A DNA stretch of 64,000 nt from Cyanobium sp. CZS48M (GTDB taxonomy: Bacteria; Cyanobacteriota; Cyanobacteriia; PCC-6307; Cyanobiaceae): positions 62,001 to 126,000 of the forward strand of contig JAUCZK010000001.1 of the NCBI GenBank assembly GCA_030373145.1, given 5' to 3'. Below are positions 36,624-46,147 of the stretch, piece after piece. Position numbers and translations under genes: made by a program. The notes under the pieces were generated by a model that saw only the letters and a program-made list of their open reading frames with translations, was not told the DNA's origin and made no database searches. Each line of letters starts with the position of its first letter. Positions within the stretch are counted from its first letter, which is position 1.

Positions 36624-37666
36624 CAGGACGCGCCGGCGGGGGCTGACCCATCCTCTGCCGCTGCCCCCGCGAAGCCCTTGCCGCTGAACAGGGGCAGCAG
36701 GGTGGGCGCCACACCAATGCTCGACCAGCTGCCGACACTGATGCCGGCGGTGAGAGCCACGGAGAACCAGAACAGGCTGCTGCCGCCGAAGAACAGGATT
36801 CCCAGAAGGGGCAGCAGGGTGGTGAGCGAGGTGTAGAGCGAGCGGGTCAAGGTGGCATCGACGGCCACATCCACCTGATCACTGAAGGGGAAGGCCGACA
36901 GGCTGGATTTCTGCTCACGGATGCGGTCGAAGACCACCACGGTGTCGTTGACGGAGTAGCCGGCCACGGTGATCAGGGCCACGGCGAAGAGGGAATCCAC
37001 CTCAATCCCCAGCAGCAGTCCGAGCCAGGCGAACAGCCCGGTGGTGATCAGCACGTCGTGGGCCAGACAGAGGATCGCCAGAAAGGCGAAGACCCTGTCG
37101 TAGCGGAGGGTGATGTAGAGGGCGATGGCCGCGAAGCTCACCAGCAGCGAGAGGATGCTGCTGCGCAGCAACTGGGAACCGAGGGAGGGGCCGATCGTGT
37201 CGACCGAGGTGCCGCCCGGCTTGAACGGTCCCAGGCTGCCGGCCAGCTGCTTAATGACGGCGTTGCCCTGCTCAGCGCTGAGGCTGGGCAGACGCAGCTC
37301 GATCGAGCGTCCCTGATCCAGCACCTGCACCGGAGAGCCCTGCAGACCTGGCGCTGGGGCCCCAGCGTCGCCGGGCAACTTCAGGCCGGCGAGTTGCTCA
37401 CCCACCTGGGGCACCGTGATCGCTGGGCAGTTGGAGCCGCAGGCCCGCTCCATCTGGATGCGGGTGCCACCGGTGAAATCCAGGCCGGGCTTGAGCGGGG
37501 CGCCGATGGCGGGGTTGAGCCAGCAGAGGGCGATGCCGATCAGGCTGATCAGGCAGGCCACGGCCGATCCCCACCAGGCGATGTGCCGGTGGCGGGTGAT
37601 GCGGAAATACTGGATCGGCGGCAGGGCTGAGGCTGCCGACTCCGAGGACGCGGGGGAGGAGGTCAT
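36623..37666 (-). CDS. secF: Protein translocase subunit SecF
   Basis: 347 residues with six membrane helices. FRITRHRHIAWWG, FTGGTRIQM and the six-helix block with AGYSVNDTVVVFDRIRE are the SecF signature. With SecD it uses the proton gradient to pull proteins through SecYEG on the periplasmic or lumenal side. Lies 6 bp after secD. Confidence 0.95.
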   Translation of the reverse strand: MTSSPASSESAASALPPIQYFRITRHRHIAWWGSAVACLISLIGIALCWLNPAIGAPLKPGLDFTGGTRIQMERACGSNCPAITVPQVGEQLAGLKLPGDAGAPAPGLQGSPVQVLDQGRSIELRLPSLSAEQGNAVIKQLAGSLGPFKPGGTSVDTIGPSLGSQLLRSSILSLLVSFAAIALYITLRYDRVFAFLAILCLAHDVLITTGLFAWLGLLLGIEVDSLFAVALITVAGYSVNDTVVVFDRIREQKSSLSAFPFSDQVDVAVDATLTRSLYTSLTTLLPLLGILFFGGSSLFWFSVALTAGISVGSWSSIGVAPTLLPLFSGKGFAGAAAEDGSAPAGAS

Positions 37667-37672
37667 GGGTGC

Positions 37673-39187
37673 TCAGGCGACCGGCGAAGGCAGCTGGCGG
37701 CTGGGCAGGAAGTAAGTGGGGCGCCGCAGGGTCGGGTAGCTCATCATCAGGCGCAGAAGAACACGGGTGCAGGAGAGGGCGGTGAACAGGCTGAGCAACA
37801 GGCCGATGCCGAGGGTGACGGCAAAGCCCTTGACCAGGCCCGTTCCCAGGGCAAACAGGGCGATGCAGCTGATCAGGCCGGTGACGTGGCCATCGAGGAT
37901 CGAGGTGAAGGCCAGGGAGAAGCCCCCGTCGATCGAGCGGATCAGGGTGTTGCCCGAGCGCAGCTCCTCCTTCACCCGCTCGAAGATCAGCACATTGGCG
38001 TCGACCGCCATGCCGATCGAGAGGATGAAGCCGGCGATGCCCGGCAGGGTGAGGGTGACGGGAATCAGGGCGTAGGTGGCCAGGTTGAAGAGGGCGTAGA
38101 GGCTCAGGGCCACCACCGCCACGGCCCCGGGCAGGCGGTAGACCACCACCATGAACACCGCCACCAGGGCCAGGCCGGCCAGGGCCGCCACCAGGCTGGT
38201 GCGGATGTTCTCGGCCCCCAACAGCGGACCGACCGTGCGCACTTCGATGATCTTCACAGGCAGGGGCAGGGAGCCGCCCCGCAGTTGCACCTCGAGGTCG
38301 CGGGCTTCCTCGGCACTGAAGTTGCCGGTGATGCTGGCGGAGCCTCCGGTGATGCCGGCGGCGGCGAATTCCTGGCTCACGGAGGCTTCGCTGATCGAGC
38401 GGCCGTCGAGGACGATGCCCAGCAGCCTGTTGCTGCCGGCGATCGACTGGGTCAGCTTGGCGAAGCCTTCACCGCCCTGGCGGTTGAAATTGAGGGTCAC
38501 ATCCCAGCCGGTGCCGGTCTGTTGTTGCTGGCGTCCAGCGGTGACCAGGTCCTTGCCGGTGAGGACCGCCGGTTCATAGAGGGCCACCACCCGCTTGTTC
38601 ACTTCATCGAGCAGAGCTTCGATCTGCTCGGTTTCGCCAGCTCCGGCCGGCACCGTCACCCCGAGCTCGGCCAGCACCTTGGTCAGGTCTTCGGGGGGAA
38701 AGCTGGGGGCCGGAGCTGCTGGTTGGCCGGGCAGCGTGGGCTGAGCCTGATCGGCAGGGGTACGCCGCCGGCTGAGGTCGAGCACCGACTGGGCCTGACG
38801 CTTGAGCCGCAGCAGCCCCTGCATCTCCCGCTCGGTACCGGCCTTCTGGGCGCGGAATTCCAGCAGGGCGGTGGTGCCAAATACTTTGGCGGCCCGGCTG
38901 GGGTCCTGCTCGCCCGGTAGCTGCAGCACCAACTGGTCGTCACCGATGGTCTGCAGGGTGGATTCAGCCACGCCGAGCCCGTTGACACGGCGATCCAGCA
39001 CCTCCTTGACGGCCTCCAGCTGCTCCCGTTTCACCGTTTTGATGGCCCCGGCCGGCAGCACCTGCAGGGTGAGCTGGCTGCCGCCGCGCAGGTCGAGGCC
39101 GAGCTGGAGGGGAAAGCTGAACAGAACGGCCCCGGCGGCGATCGCCAGGGCCAGGATCAGGGCGAACAGCCCCTGCTGACGTGCCAT
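37673..39187 (-). CDS. secD: Protein translocase subunit SecD
   Basis: 504 residues: one N-terminal helix, LGLDLRGGSQLTLQV, the P1 periplasmic domain with DRRVNGLGVAES, then five C-terminal helices with GMAVDANVLIFERVKEEL, carrying the functional Asp. A Pro/Ala/Gln-rich insert near residues 155-170 (PTLPGQPAAPAPSFPPED) lies in the periplasmic region. Preceded by pdhB with a 1-bp gap, pdhB-secD-secF being one transcript by spacing. Confidence 0.96.
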   Translation of the reverse strand: MARQQGLFALILALAIAAGAVLFSFPLQLGLDLRGGSQLTLQVLPAGAIKTVKREQLEAVKEVLDRRVNGLGVAESTLQTIGDDQLVLQLPGEQDPSRAAKVFGTTALLEFRAQKAGTEREMQGLLRLKRQAQSVLDLSRRRTPADQAQPTLPGQPAAPAPSFPPEDLTKVLAELGVTVPAGAGETEQIEALLDEVNKRVVALYEPAVLTGKDLVTAGRQQQQTGTGWDVTLNFNRQGGEGFAKLTQSIAGSNRLLGIVLDGRSISEASVSQEFAAAGITGGSASITGNFSAEEARDLEVQLRGGSLPLPVKIIEVRTVGPLLGAENIRTSLVAALAGLALVAVFMVVVYRLPGAVAVVALSLYALFNLATYALIPVTLTLPGIAGFILSIGMAVDANVLIFERVKEELRSGNTLIRSIDGGFSLAFTSILDGHVTGLISCIALFALGTGLVKGFAVTLGIGLLLSLFTALSCTRVLLRLMMSYPTLRRPTYFLPSRQLPSPVA

Positions 39188-39188
39188 C

Positions 39189-40172
39189 TCAGATCGTGCC
39201 CGCCTTGAGCTGGCGCGCCGCTTCCACGATCTGGCTCGGCTGAATGATCGTCAGATTCTCGAGGGCGCCGTTGTAGGGGGTGGGGATGTCCTGGCTGGAA
39301 AGGCGGATGGGCCGGGCGTCGAGATCGTCGAAGCAGTGCTCGGTGATCAGGGCCAGCAGTTCGGCGCCGATGCCACCGGTTTTCATGCACTCCTCCACCA
39401 CGATCACCTTGTGAGTCTTGCGGATCGAGCGGGTGATGGTCTCGAGGTCGAAGGGCTTGAGGCTGACCAGATCGATCAGCTCCACACTGACCCCCTCGGC
39501 TTCCAGCTGCTCCACCGCCTTGAGACAGTGATAGCGCATGCGCGAATAGGTGAGGATCGTCACGTCGGTGCCCTCACGCACCACTTCAGCCTGATCCAGG
39601 GAGCAGATGTAATCCCCCTCGGGAATCTCTTCGCTGAGGTTGTACAGCAGCACGTGCTCGAAAAACAGCACGGGGTTGTTGTCGCGGATGGCGGCCTTCA
39701 TCAGGCCCTTGGCATTGGTGGGGGTGCTCACCGCCACAATCTTGATGCCAGGCACCGCATGGAAATAGGCCTCCAGGCGCTGGCTGTGCTCCGCCCCCAG
39801 CTGGCGACCCACTCCACCGGGGCCGCGCACCACCGTTGGGATGGTGTAGTTGCCGCCGCTGGTGTAGCGCAGCATCCCCATGTTGTTGGAGATCTGGTTG
39901 AAGGCCAGCAACAGGAAGCCCATGTTCATCCCCTCCACGATCGGGCGCAGGCCCGTCATCGCGGCACCGACGGCCATGCCTGTGAAGCTGTTCTCAGCGA
40001 TCGGGGTGTCGAGCACCCGCAGTTCGCCGTACTTCTCGTAGAGATCCTTGGTGACCTTGTAGGAGCCGCCGTACTGGCCGACGTCCTCACCGAACACGCA
40101 CACGTAGGGGTCTCGGGCCATCTCCTCGTCGATGGCGTCGCGCAGGGCGTTGAAGAGGAGGGTCTCGGCCAC
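39189..40172 (-). CDS. pdhB: Pyruvate dehydrogenase E1 component, beta subunit
   Basis: 327 residues. [18 protein letters not shown] at the N-terminus and [20 protein letters not shown] are E1-beta motifs. With PdhA it decarboxylates pyruvate using thiamine diphosphate to feed acetyl-CoA. Plastid/cyanobacterial type with the C-terminal [12 protein letters not shown] region. ATG start; an ~80-bp gap separates it from the tiny ORF upstream. Confidence 0.95.
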   Translation of the reverse strand: MAETLLFNALRDAIDEEMARDPYVCVFGEDVGQYGGSYKVTKDLYEKYGELRVLDTPIAENSFTGMAVGAAMTGLRPIVEGMNMGFLLLAFNQISNNMGMLRYTSGGNYTIPTVVRGPGGVGRQLGAEHSQRLEAYFHAVPGIKIVAVSTPTNAKGLMKAAIRDNNPVLFFEHVLLYNLSEEIPEGDYICSLDQAEVVREGTDVTILTYSRMRYHCLKAVEQLEAEGVSVELIDLVSLKPFDLETITRSIRKTHKVIVVEECMKTGGIGAELLALITEHCFDDLDARPIRLSSQDIPTPYNGALENLTIIQPSQIVEAARQLKAGTI

Positions 40173-40253
40173 GGACGGTGTGCGATCCCGGCGAGTGCCG
40201 GTGGAGCGGCCAACTTATCTCAGGTGTCGGCGAAAGGGAGCCGGCGGCGGCCC

Positions 40254-40349
40254 TCAGCCCCCGGCGGCGAAGGTGGCCAGCAGCAGCACCGAGAGCAGCA
40301 TGCCCGGGGAGAGCAGCAGGGCCAGCAGGCCGAGGTCGTGGGGAGTCAT
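40254..40349 (-). CDS. Candidate 31-residue membrane peptide
   Basis: ATG at 40349 and TGA at 40254-40256 define MTPHDLGLLALLLSPGMLLS plus 11 more residues ending TFAAGG. The whole length is hydrophobic, compatible with a one-helix photosystem or cytochrome subunit. No known Psb/Psa/Pet subunit matches. It lies between DUF3082 and pdhB on the same strand. Without comparative data it is only a candidate. Confidence 0.42.
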   Translation of the reverse strand: MTPHDLGLLALLLSPGMLLSVLLLATFAAGG

Positions 40350-40373
40350 GGCGTTAAAGGGCGCATTCTCAGC

Positions 40374-40688
40374 TTAGGAAGGCTCGCCCTCGCGCACCGG
40401 CAGCAGGCTGCGAATGAAGACAAGGGTCAGCCCCAGGGCGACGAAGGCGAAGGTGAAGGTGGCCAGGAAGCTCATGCCCACCACCAGCGTCTTCATGGCG
40501 GTGCCGATGCTCTGGGCGAAGGCCTTGCTGTACTGCGGCGGATGCAGGATGTACCACTGGACCACCCGCTGGCTCAGCCCCAGGCAGACCCAGGCCAGCA
40601 GGCCGCTGGTGAGGGCGCCGGAGAGAAAACTGAGGGGCCCCTTGCGCGGCCGACTCGCTGGGGTCTCGCTGGGCTCCGGAGTGCTCAT
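40374..40688 (-). CDS. DUF3082 membrane protein
   Basis: 104 residues from the ATG at 40688 (overlaps the ispE stop as ATGA). Two membrane helices around [21 protein letters not shown] and [22 protein letters not shown], the latter followed by a short charged end. The [14 protein letters not shown] motif fits DUF3082, found in cyanobacteria and plastids. Function unknown. Confidence 0.76.
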   Translation of the reverse strand: MSTPEPSETPASRPRKGPLSFLSGALTSGLLAWVCLGLSQRVVQWYILHPPQYSKAFAQSIGTAMKTLVVGMSFLATFTFAFVALGLTLVFIRSLLPVREGEPS

Positions 40689-41704
40689 GGGGCCTGAACT
40701 GCTGCGATGATCCTCGCCCCTTGCTGGCTGCAGCGGCAGCACCAGGCCTCGAATCCCTCCGCCGCCAGGGCGTCGTGCAACTGCTCACGGGCCGCCTCGG
40801 CCCGCTCCAGCCCGGCGAAGAGGGCAAAGAGGCTGGGACCAGAGCCGCTCATCGCCACCGCCAGGGGGTCGATCGCACGGCGCAGCAGCCCCAGCCCGGT
40901 GCGCACGCTCTCCTGCTCCGGCTCCACCACCGACTGCAGGTCGTTGCGCAGGGGCGGGAGGGCCCGCTGCCCCCTCAGGGCCGCCAGCAGCGCTCCATCG
41001 CGCAGGATCTGGCGCCGCTGCTCGAATTCGCTCTCGCGCTCCAGGTAAAAGTCGCCCCGGAGCTCCCGGCAGCGGCCATAGGCCCAGGGGGTGGAGACAC
41101 TGGCGGCCGGATCCTTGATCAGCAGCACAGCCAGCTCCTCGGGCCCCGCGCCCTCGGATCCCAGGACCGCTGGAGCCGCGGCCGGCAGCGGCACCGGCTC
41201 CAGCCTCTCCCCGCGGCCGAAGCAGAGCTGGGTGCCGCCGCTGAGGGTGAAGGGCACATCCGAGCCCAGCTGCGCCGCCAGTTGCAACAGGCTGGCGGCA
41301 TCGAGCTGGAGCCCCCAGAGCCGGTTCAGCCCCAGCAGGGCCGCGGCCCCGTCGCTGGAGCCACCGGCCAGGCCGGCGCCGATGGGGATGCGTTTCTCCA
41401 GCTGGAGCGTGGCCCCCAGCTCCGGCCGCTCGGCGTGCTGCCGGAGCAGTTCAGCGGCCCGCACCACCAGATTGCCGCCGTCGGTGGGAAGGGTGCTGGT
41501 GCCGCAGTGCAGCACGATCGCCCCATCGCCTCGCGGCGCGATCGTCAGTTCATCGGCCAGATCGAGGCTCTGCATCACCATGGCCAGTTCGTGGAAGCCA
41601 TCGGCCCGCAGTCCGAGCACCTCCAGGTGCAGGTTGATCTTGGCCGGCGCCTCCACGGTCAGCTGATCCACTGGGAAGGGGTCCATGGGGCGCAGGTCAG
41701 TCAT
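40685..41704 (-). CDS. ispE: 4-diphosphocytidyl-2-C-methyl-D-erythritol kinase
   Basis: 339 residues. GHMP kinase motifs: [10 protein letters not shown] at the N-terminus, [18 protein letters not shown] (ATP loop) and [13 protein letters not shown] near the C-terminus. It phosphorylates CDP-ME in the MEP isoprenoid pathway that feeds chlorophyll phytol and carotenoids. The start overlaps the rsmA stop by 8 bp. An extra ~40-residue stretch between the ATP loop and C-terminal motif includes [18 protein letters not shown], a possible lineage insertion. Confidence 0.95.
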   Translation of the reverse strand: MTDLRPMDPFPVDQLTVEAPAKINLHLEVLGLRADGFHELAMVMQSLDLADELTIAPRGDGAIVLHCGTSTLPTDGGNLVVRAAELLRQHAERPELGATLQLEKRIPIGAGLAGGSSDGAAALLGLNRLWGLQLDAASLLQLAAQLGSDVPFTLSGGTQLCFGRGERLEPVPLPAAAPAVLGSEGAGPEELAVLLIKDPAASVSTPWAYGRCRELRGDFYLERESEFEQRRQILRDGALLAALRGQRALPPLRNDLQSVVEPEQESVRTGLGLLRRAIDPLAVAMSGSGPSLFALFAGLERAEAAREQLHDALAAEGFEAWCCRCSQQGARIIAAVQAP

Positions 41705-42512
41705 GGGTGGCTGGGCAGATCTGGCGGGTCAGCTCCACCCAGCGCTCGGGGGAGAGCTCCTGGGGCCGCTGCTGCAGCGACACTCCCGCCCGCTGGGCGC
41801 GCTCGGCCAGCTCCGGCTCGCTCCAGAGTCCGGCCAGGGAGTTGCGCAGCATCTTGCGCCGGGCCGCGAAGCAGCGCTTGAGCAGACCCTCCAGCCGTGT
41901 GGCCAGCTCCGGCTCCAGCCGCTCGGCCGGTGGCAGGGGATCGAGCACGATCACCTCCGACATCACCCGCGGCGGCGGCTGGAAGCAGCGGGGCGGCACG
42001 GCACAGACCGAGCGGCAGCGTGCCAGCAGTTGCAGGCGCACGCTCAGGGCGCTGAAGGCGCTGCTGCCGGCCAGCGCCCGGATGCGCTCGCCCACCTCCT
42101 GCTGCACCAGCAGCACCAGCCGCTGATAGGGAACGGCCAGTGGGCGATCGAGGCGGCCCACCAACCGTTCCAGCAGAGGACCAGTGATGTTGTACGGGAT
42201 GTTGGCCACCACCTTGTCGGCGGCGGGCAGATCCAGCCGCAGCACGTCACCCTCCAGCAGCTGGAAGCGCGTATCCCCAGCGAAGTGCTGGCGCAGGCCG
42301 GCCACCAGGTCGCGGTCGAGCTCGATCGCATGCAGTTCCGCCAGCCCTTTGGCCAGCAGCCGCTGCGTGAGCGCTCCGCGGCCCGGACCCACCTCCAGCA
42401 CCCGCTCCCCCGGCTGCAGCTCCGCCGCCGCCACGATCCGCTCCAGCACGGAGGTGTCGGTGAGCCAGTGCTGGCCGAAGCGCTTGCGGGTCTGGTGGCC
42501 CCCGAAGGACAT
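41697..42512 (-). CDS. rsmA: 16S rRNA dimethyladenosine transferase (KsgA/RsmA)
   Basis: 271 residues. Motif [12 protein letters not shown] (40-50) binds SAM; N104-I-P-Y107 (NIPYNI) is the catalytic motif IV that positions the adenine N6. It dimethylates two adenines in the 3' end of 16S rRNA. Starts [19 protein letters not shown], the RKRFGQHWL box being typical of the family. rsmA-ispE-DUF3082 is a coupled run. Confidence 0.96.
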   Translation of the reverse strand: MSFGGHQTRKRFGQHWLTDTSVLERIVAAAELQPGERVLEVGPGRGALTQRLLAKGLAELHAIELDRDLVAGLRQHFAGDTRFQLLEGDVLRLDLPAADKVVANIPYNITGPLLERLVGRLDRPLAVPYQRLVLLVQQEVGERIRALAGSSAFSALSVRLQLLARCRSVCAVPPRCFQPPPRVMSEVIVLDPLPPAERLEPELATRLEGLLKRCFAARRKMLRNSLAGLWSEPELAERAQRAGVSLQQRPQELSPERWVELTRQICPATHD

Positions 42513-42597
42513 GGGCGTGATCAGGCGGGTTCACCAGATTGCCCGGCCGGGCGACGCTGTCCTGGCTAGTTCTGGAGCACAGACCTTCCAGGTGGCC

Positions 42598-42921
42598 ATG
42601 GGCCCCGTGATCAAGCACTCCCCCAGGGCGGCCCTGGCCCGCTGGCCGACGTGGTGGCTGTGTGGCCTGGCCGTTGCAGCAGCTGCCCTGGTGGACGTGG
42701 CGCCAGCCCGCTCGGGGAGTGTCAGTGCCGACTCCGTCTGGACCAGGGAGAACGCCCTGGAGCGGGCCCGGCAACTGGTGCCGCGTGGTGCCATCCCGGG
42801 CCGGCACCGCTGCCAGGAGATGATGGTGGGCACCGGCAATTACCGCTACCGCTGCATCGTGGAGTTCAGCCGGCCAGCAGACCAACGGCCAGACCAACAG
42901 CCGGATCAACCCTCGCCCTGA
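42598..42921 (+). CDS. Small exported protein of unknown function
   Basis: 107 residues starting MGPVIKHSPRAALARWPTWW. Hydrophobic segment WWLCGLAVAAAALVDVAPA is a signal peptide or anchor. The second half has ARQLVPRGAIPGRHRCQEMMVGTGN-type residues with two Cys (CQEMM and RCIVEFS) that could form a disulfide. Conserved-looking in the picocyanobacterial group as I recall; no function. Overlaps the convergent yraN by 16 bp. Confidence 0.6.
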   Translation: MGPVIKHSPRAALARWPTWWLCGLAVAAAALVDVAPARSGSVSADSVWTRENALERARQLVPRGAIPGRHRCQEMMVGTGNYRYRCIVEFSRPADQRPDQQPDQPSP

Positions 42922-43316
42922 ACCAGGGGGAGGGCCTCCAGGCGGAGCCAGCGCACCGCACCGGAAGCCGGTGGCAGGGGCACCAGCGCACAGACCACCT
43001 CCAGGGGCAGCTGGGCCTGCAGGGGGTTCTCCGCCAGCCAGCAGCTGAGCGCCCGGGCCAGCCGCCGGCGTTTGCCCGCGCCAAGGGCGGCCACTCCCCA
43101 GCCATCGGCGCCGCAGCGACGGCGTCCCTTCACCTCCACCACCAGCAGCCGACCTGGTTTGGCCACCACCAGATCCAGCTCCCCCCAGCGGCAGTGCCAG
43201 CGGCTGGCCAGCAGCCGCCAGCCGCGCTGGCGCAGCAGCCTCAGGGCCCGCTGCTCGGCCCAGGCCCCCGGCAGGGCGCTGCGGCTGCGGGTGCGTTGCG
43301 TTCTGCTCTGGCTCAA
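42906..43316 (-). CDS. YraN family protein (UPF0102)
   Basis: 136 residues. The core GELDLVVAKPGRLLVVEVKGRR fits the UPF0102/YraN endonuclease-like fold (E-x-D...E-V-K, a Holliday-junction-resolvase-type motif). N-terminal GAWAEQRALRLLRQRGWRLLASRW also matches. Likely a nucleic-acid processing enzyme, unproven. Overlaps the upstream convergent gene slightly. Confidence 0.85.
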   Translation of the reverse strand: MSQSRTQRTRSRSALPGAWAEQRALRLLRQRGWRLLASRWHCRWGELDLVVAKPGRLLVVEVKGRRRCGADGWGVAALGAGKRRRLARALSCWLAENPLQAQLPLEVVCALVPLPPASGAVRWLRLEALPLVQGEG

Positions 43317-43367
43317 GGGGCTGGCCGCCGGATTTTCCTAGGGTTCCCCTGCTGTCCCTTCCCTGCC

Positions 43368-43874
43368 ATGGCTGCCCCGCTGCGTTCGCTGGTCTCGGGC
43401 CTGGTGACCTGGATGGGCTGCGGCCTGCTGGCTCTGCTGTTCCTGCTGCCGGCCGCTCCCGCCAGCGCGGCGATGGATTACGCCAAACAGGTGTTGATCG
43501 GTGCTGATTTCCACGACGCAGACCTGCGCGGTGTCACCTTCAATCTCACCAACCTGCGCGACGCCAACCTCTCCGGCGCCGACATGCGCAACGCCAGCCT
43601 GTTCGGCGCCAAGCTTCAGGACGCCAACATGCATGGCGTCGACCTGCGTGAGGCCACCCTGGATTCGGCCGTGCTCGAAGGCACCGACCTGCGCGAAGCC
43701 GTGCTGGAAGATGCCTTCGCCTTCAACACCAAGTTCGTCGACGTGGCGATCGACGGGGCTGATTTCACCAACGTGCCCCTGCGCGGGGACGTGCTCACCT
43801 CCCTCTGCGCCATCGCCAGCGGCACCAATCCCGTCACGGGCCGCTCCACCCGCGAGAGCCTCGGCTGCTCCTGA
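43368..43874 (+). CDS. Exported pentapeptide-repeat protein, thylakoid-lumen type
   Basis: 168 residues. A signal peptide (WMGCGLLALLFLLPAAPASA) ending in an AxA cleavage site precedes about ten A(D/N)Lxx repeats: ADFHD, ADLRG, TNLRD, ANLSG, ADMRN, ASLFG. The repeats fold as a right-handed beta-helix. The C-terminal part has two Cys (SLCAIA, LGCS), likely a disulfide. It resembles the plant lumenal TL15/TL20.3 group. Function unknown. Confidence 0.85.
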   Translation: MAAPLRSLVSGLVTWMGCGLLALLFLLPAAPASAAMDYAKQVLIGADFHDADLRGVTFNLTNLRDANLSGADMRNASLFGAKLQDANMHGVDLREATLDSAVLEGTDLREAVLEDAFAFNTKFVDVAIDGADFTNVPLRGDVLTSLCAIASGTNPVTGRSTRESLGCS

Positions 43875-43908
43875 TTCCAAAGTCCCTGATGTCCCCGTCC
43901 CCGCTGCC

Positions 43909-44334
43909 ATGAGCTTCGACGCCCACAGCCTCGAGCGCCTTCGCCAGCTGGGCCGCCAGCTGCCCCAGCCCCTGCCGGCCCCGGCGGTGCCCGCCAGTGC
44001 CCAGCCCAGGGCCAGCGAGCAGCGCCATCCGGTGGAGCTGGAGCGTGACCCGGAGCAGCTCTTCCGCGAGCTGATGCAGGTGAGCCCCGACGGCAGCGTT
44101 CCCCCTCACCTGATGGAGCGCCTGCGCGGCCTCGAGGCCAGCCGCATCGCCCAGCAGGTCAGCGAGCGACGTGCACCGGCCGGCCAGACCCCCAGCCCAG
44201 CCAGCCAGCCCAGCCGGCGATCCGGCCCCGGCCGCAGCACCACCCCCCGTGCCGACCCCCGCCTGGCGGCCGAGCACGCCGATCTCTACACCGCCTTTCA
44301 CTCGCTCCTGCTGGAAGACGAGGAGGGAGATTGA
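43909..44334 (+). CDS. Conserved protein of unknown function
   Basis: 141 residues starting MSFDAHSLERLRQLGRQLPQ. An amphipathic N-terminus, a conserved core (HPVELERDPEQLFRELMQVS), a Pro/Ser-rich linker (about 90-115) and an acidic end LLLEDEEGD. No signal peptide. Follows the pentapeptide gene by 34 bp on the same strand and is followed by a hairpin. Confidence 0.66.
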   Translation: MSFDAHSLERLRQLGRQLPQPLPAPAVPASAQPRASEQRHPVELERDPEQLFRELMQVSPDGSVPPHLMERLRGLEASRIAQQVSERRAPAGQTPSPASQPSRRSGPGRSTTPRADPRLAAEHADLYTAFHSLLLEDEEGD

Positions 44335-44348
44335 GGTCCATCGGCCAA

Positions 44349-44374
44349 GCCAGCCCCCGGCTCCCGGGGCTGGC
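44349..44374 (+). terminator. 9-bp hairpin between genes, without T run
   Basis: GCCAGCCCC (44349-44357) pairs perfectly with GGGGCTGGC (44366-44374), loop 8 nt. It lies 15 bp after the upstream stop and ends 4 bp before the ABC-transporter ATG. No U-run follows, so it may attenuate or mask the ribosome site instead of terminating. Confidence 0.45.
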
Positions 44375-44378
44375 CTAG

Positions 44379-45362
44379 ATGGCGATCGTCGAGGCTCGGG
44401 GGCTCGGCAAGAGCTTCCGGGTGGCTGACAAGCAGCCTGGCCTGGGCGGAACCCTGCGCCATTTCTTTGCCCGCCGCCTCAAGGACATTCCGGCGGTGCG
44501 GGATGTGAGCTTCAGCATTGAGCCCGGCGAGGTGGTGGGCTTCCTGGGGGCCAACGGCGCCGGCAAGACCACCACCCTCAAGATGCTCACCGGCCTGATC
44601 GAGCCCAGTGCCGGGGCGGTAGAGGTCGCGGGCTTCAGGCCCTTCCGCCGTCAGGCGTCCTTCCTGCGCACGATCACCTTGGTGATGGGGCAGAAGCAGC
44701 AGCTGATCTGGGATCTGCCACCGCTTGATTCCCTGCGCGTGAATGCGGCGGTCTACGGCATCCCCGAGGCCGAAGCGAGGCGTCGCATCGAGGAGCTCGC
44801 CGAAATGCTGGAGCTGGGGGAGGAGCTGCGCCGGCCGGTGCGCAAGCTCTCGCTCGGCCAGCGCATGAAGGCCGAGTTGCTGGCGGCGCTGCTGCATCGC
44901 CCCTCCGTGCTCTTCCTCGATGAACCCACCCTCGGGCTGGATGTCAATGCCCAGGTGCGCGTGCGTGAGTTCCTCGCCGACTACAACCGCCGCACCGGTG
45001 CCACCGTGTTGCTCACCAGTCATTACATGGGCGACATCACCGCCCTCTGTCAGCGGGTGCTGCTGATCCACCAGGGCCGGCTCTTCTACGACGGCAGCCT
45101 GCAGGAGCTGACCCAGCGGCTGGCCCCCTACCGGGAGGTCTGCTGCGATCTGGCGGGGCCCTATCCGCCGGAGGCCTTCGCCGGTTTCGATGAACTGGAA
45201 TCCCTGATCGGTCAGCGGTTGCGGCTGCTGGTGTCGCGGGAGCAGCTCACGGCCACCCTCTCGCGGCTGCTCTCCAGCTTTCCGGTGCTCGATCTGGAGG
45301 TGAACGATCCGCCGGTGGAGGAGATCATCGGCCGCCTCTTCCGTGAGGGGACGGTGGGATGA
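44379..45362 (+). CDS. ABC-2-type transporter ATP-binding protein
   Basis: 327 residues. Walker A GANGAGKTTTLK, signature LSLGQRMKAELLAALLHRP, Walker B VLFLDEPTLGLD and the H-loop TSHYM are present. The ~90-residue C-terminal domain with LRLLVSREQLTATLSRL is typical of exporters of this class. Coupled by ATGA to the first permease. Spacing to the two permeases indicates a complete three-gene exporter. Substrate not predictable. Confidence 0.9.
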   Translation: MAIVEARGLGKSFRVADKQPGLGGTLRHFFARRLKDIPAVRDVSFSIEPGEVVGFLGANGAGKTTTLKMLTGLIEPSAGAVEVAGFRPFRRQASFLRTITLVMGQKQQLIWDLPPLDSLRVNAAVYGIPEAEARRRIEELAEMLELGEELRRPVRKLSLGQRMKAELLAALLHRPSVLFLDEPTLGLDVNAQVRVREFLADYNRRTGATVLLTSHYMGDITALCQRVLLIHQGRLFYDGSLQELTQRLAPYREVCCDLAGPYPPEAFAGFDELESLIGQRLRLLVSREQLTATLSRLLSSFPVLDLEVNDPPVEEIIGRLFREGTVG

Positions 45363-46147
45363 AACGCTCCCTGAGGCTGGCGCGGGTGCTGCTCTCGGTG
45401 CAATACGCCTACATGCTCGAGTACCGCGCCGAGATCGCGCTTTGGGCCCTCTCCGGCCTGCTGCCGCTGATCATGCTGGCGCTCTGGAGCGGGGCCGGGG
45501 CGGCTGCTGATCTCAGCCTCAGCCCGGCGGAGCTGAGGCGCTACTTCCTGGCGGCCTTCGTCGTGCGTCAGTTCACCGTGGTGTGGGTGATCCACATCTT
45601 CGAAGAGGACGCCCTGCAGGGACGGCTCTCCCCCTATCTGCTGCAACCGCTTCACCCCTTCTGGCGCTACCTGGCGGCCCACATCGCCGAGCAGGCCACC
45701 CGGGTGCCCTTCGTACTGGCGATCGTGCTGGCGGTCTGGCTGCTGGGGGCCGGGGCCAGCGGCTGGCCGCCTCCCTCCACCTGGCTGCTGGGCCTGCTGG
45801 TGACCATCCTGGCTTTTCTGCTGCGCTTCCTGTTGCAATCGGTGATCACCATGGCCTGCTTCTGGAGCGAGCGGGCAGCGGCGCTGGAGCGCCTGCTGCT
45901 GATCCCCTACCTCTTCCTCTCCGGGCTGGTGGCGCCGCTGGAGGCCTTCCCCCCCGGCCTGCGCCGCCTGGCACTGGCCACCCCCTTCCCCTCGATGGTC
46001 GACTTCCCGGCCCGGTTGCTTTCCGGCGCCGAGGTGGACCTGCTCGGGGGGCTGTTCACCATGGCTGCCTGGACGGTTCTGCTGCTGCCCCTGTTTCTGC
46101 TGCTCTGGCGGGCCGGGCTGCGGCGTTACGCGGCCATGGGGGCCTGA
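45359..46147 (+). CDS. ABC-2 family permease subunit 1 (DUF990 type)
   Basis: 262 residues, six membrane helices; MKRSLRLARVLLSVQYAYMLEYRAEIALW is the usual start of this family. FEEDALQGRLSPYLLQPLHPFWRYLAAH is the conserved loop after helix 2. TGATG overlap (1 bp) with permease 2. Confidence 0.86.
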   Translation: MKRSLRLARVLLSVQYAYMLEYRAEIALWALSGLLPLIMLALWSGAGAAADLSLSPAELRRYFLAAFVVRQFTVVWVIHIFEEDALQGRLSPYLLQPLHPFWRYLAAHIAEQATRVPFVLAIVLAVWLLGAGASGWPPPSTWLLGLLVTILAFLLRFLLQSVITMACFWSERAAALERLLLIPYLFLSGLVAPLEAFPPGLRRLALATPFPSMVDFPARLLSGAEVDLLGGLFTMAAWTVLLLPLFLLLWRAGLRRYAAMGA

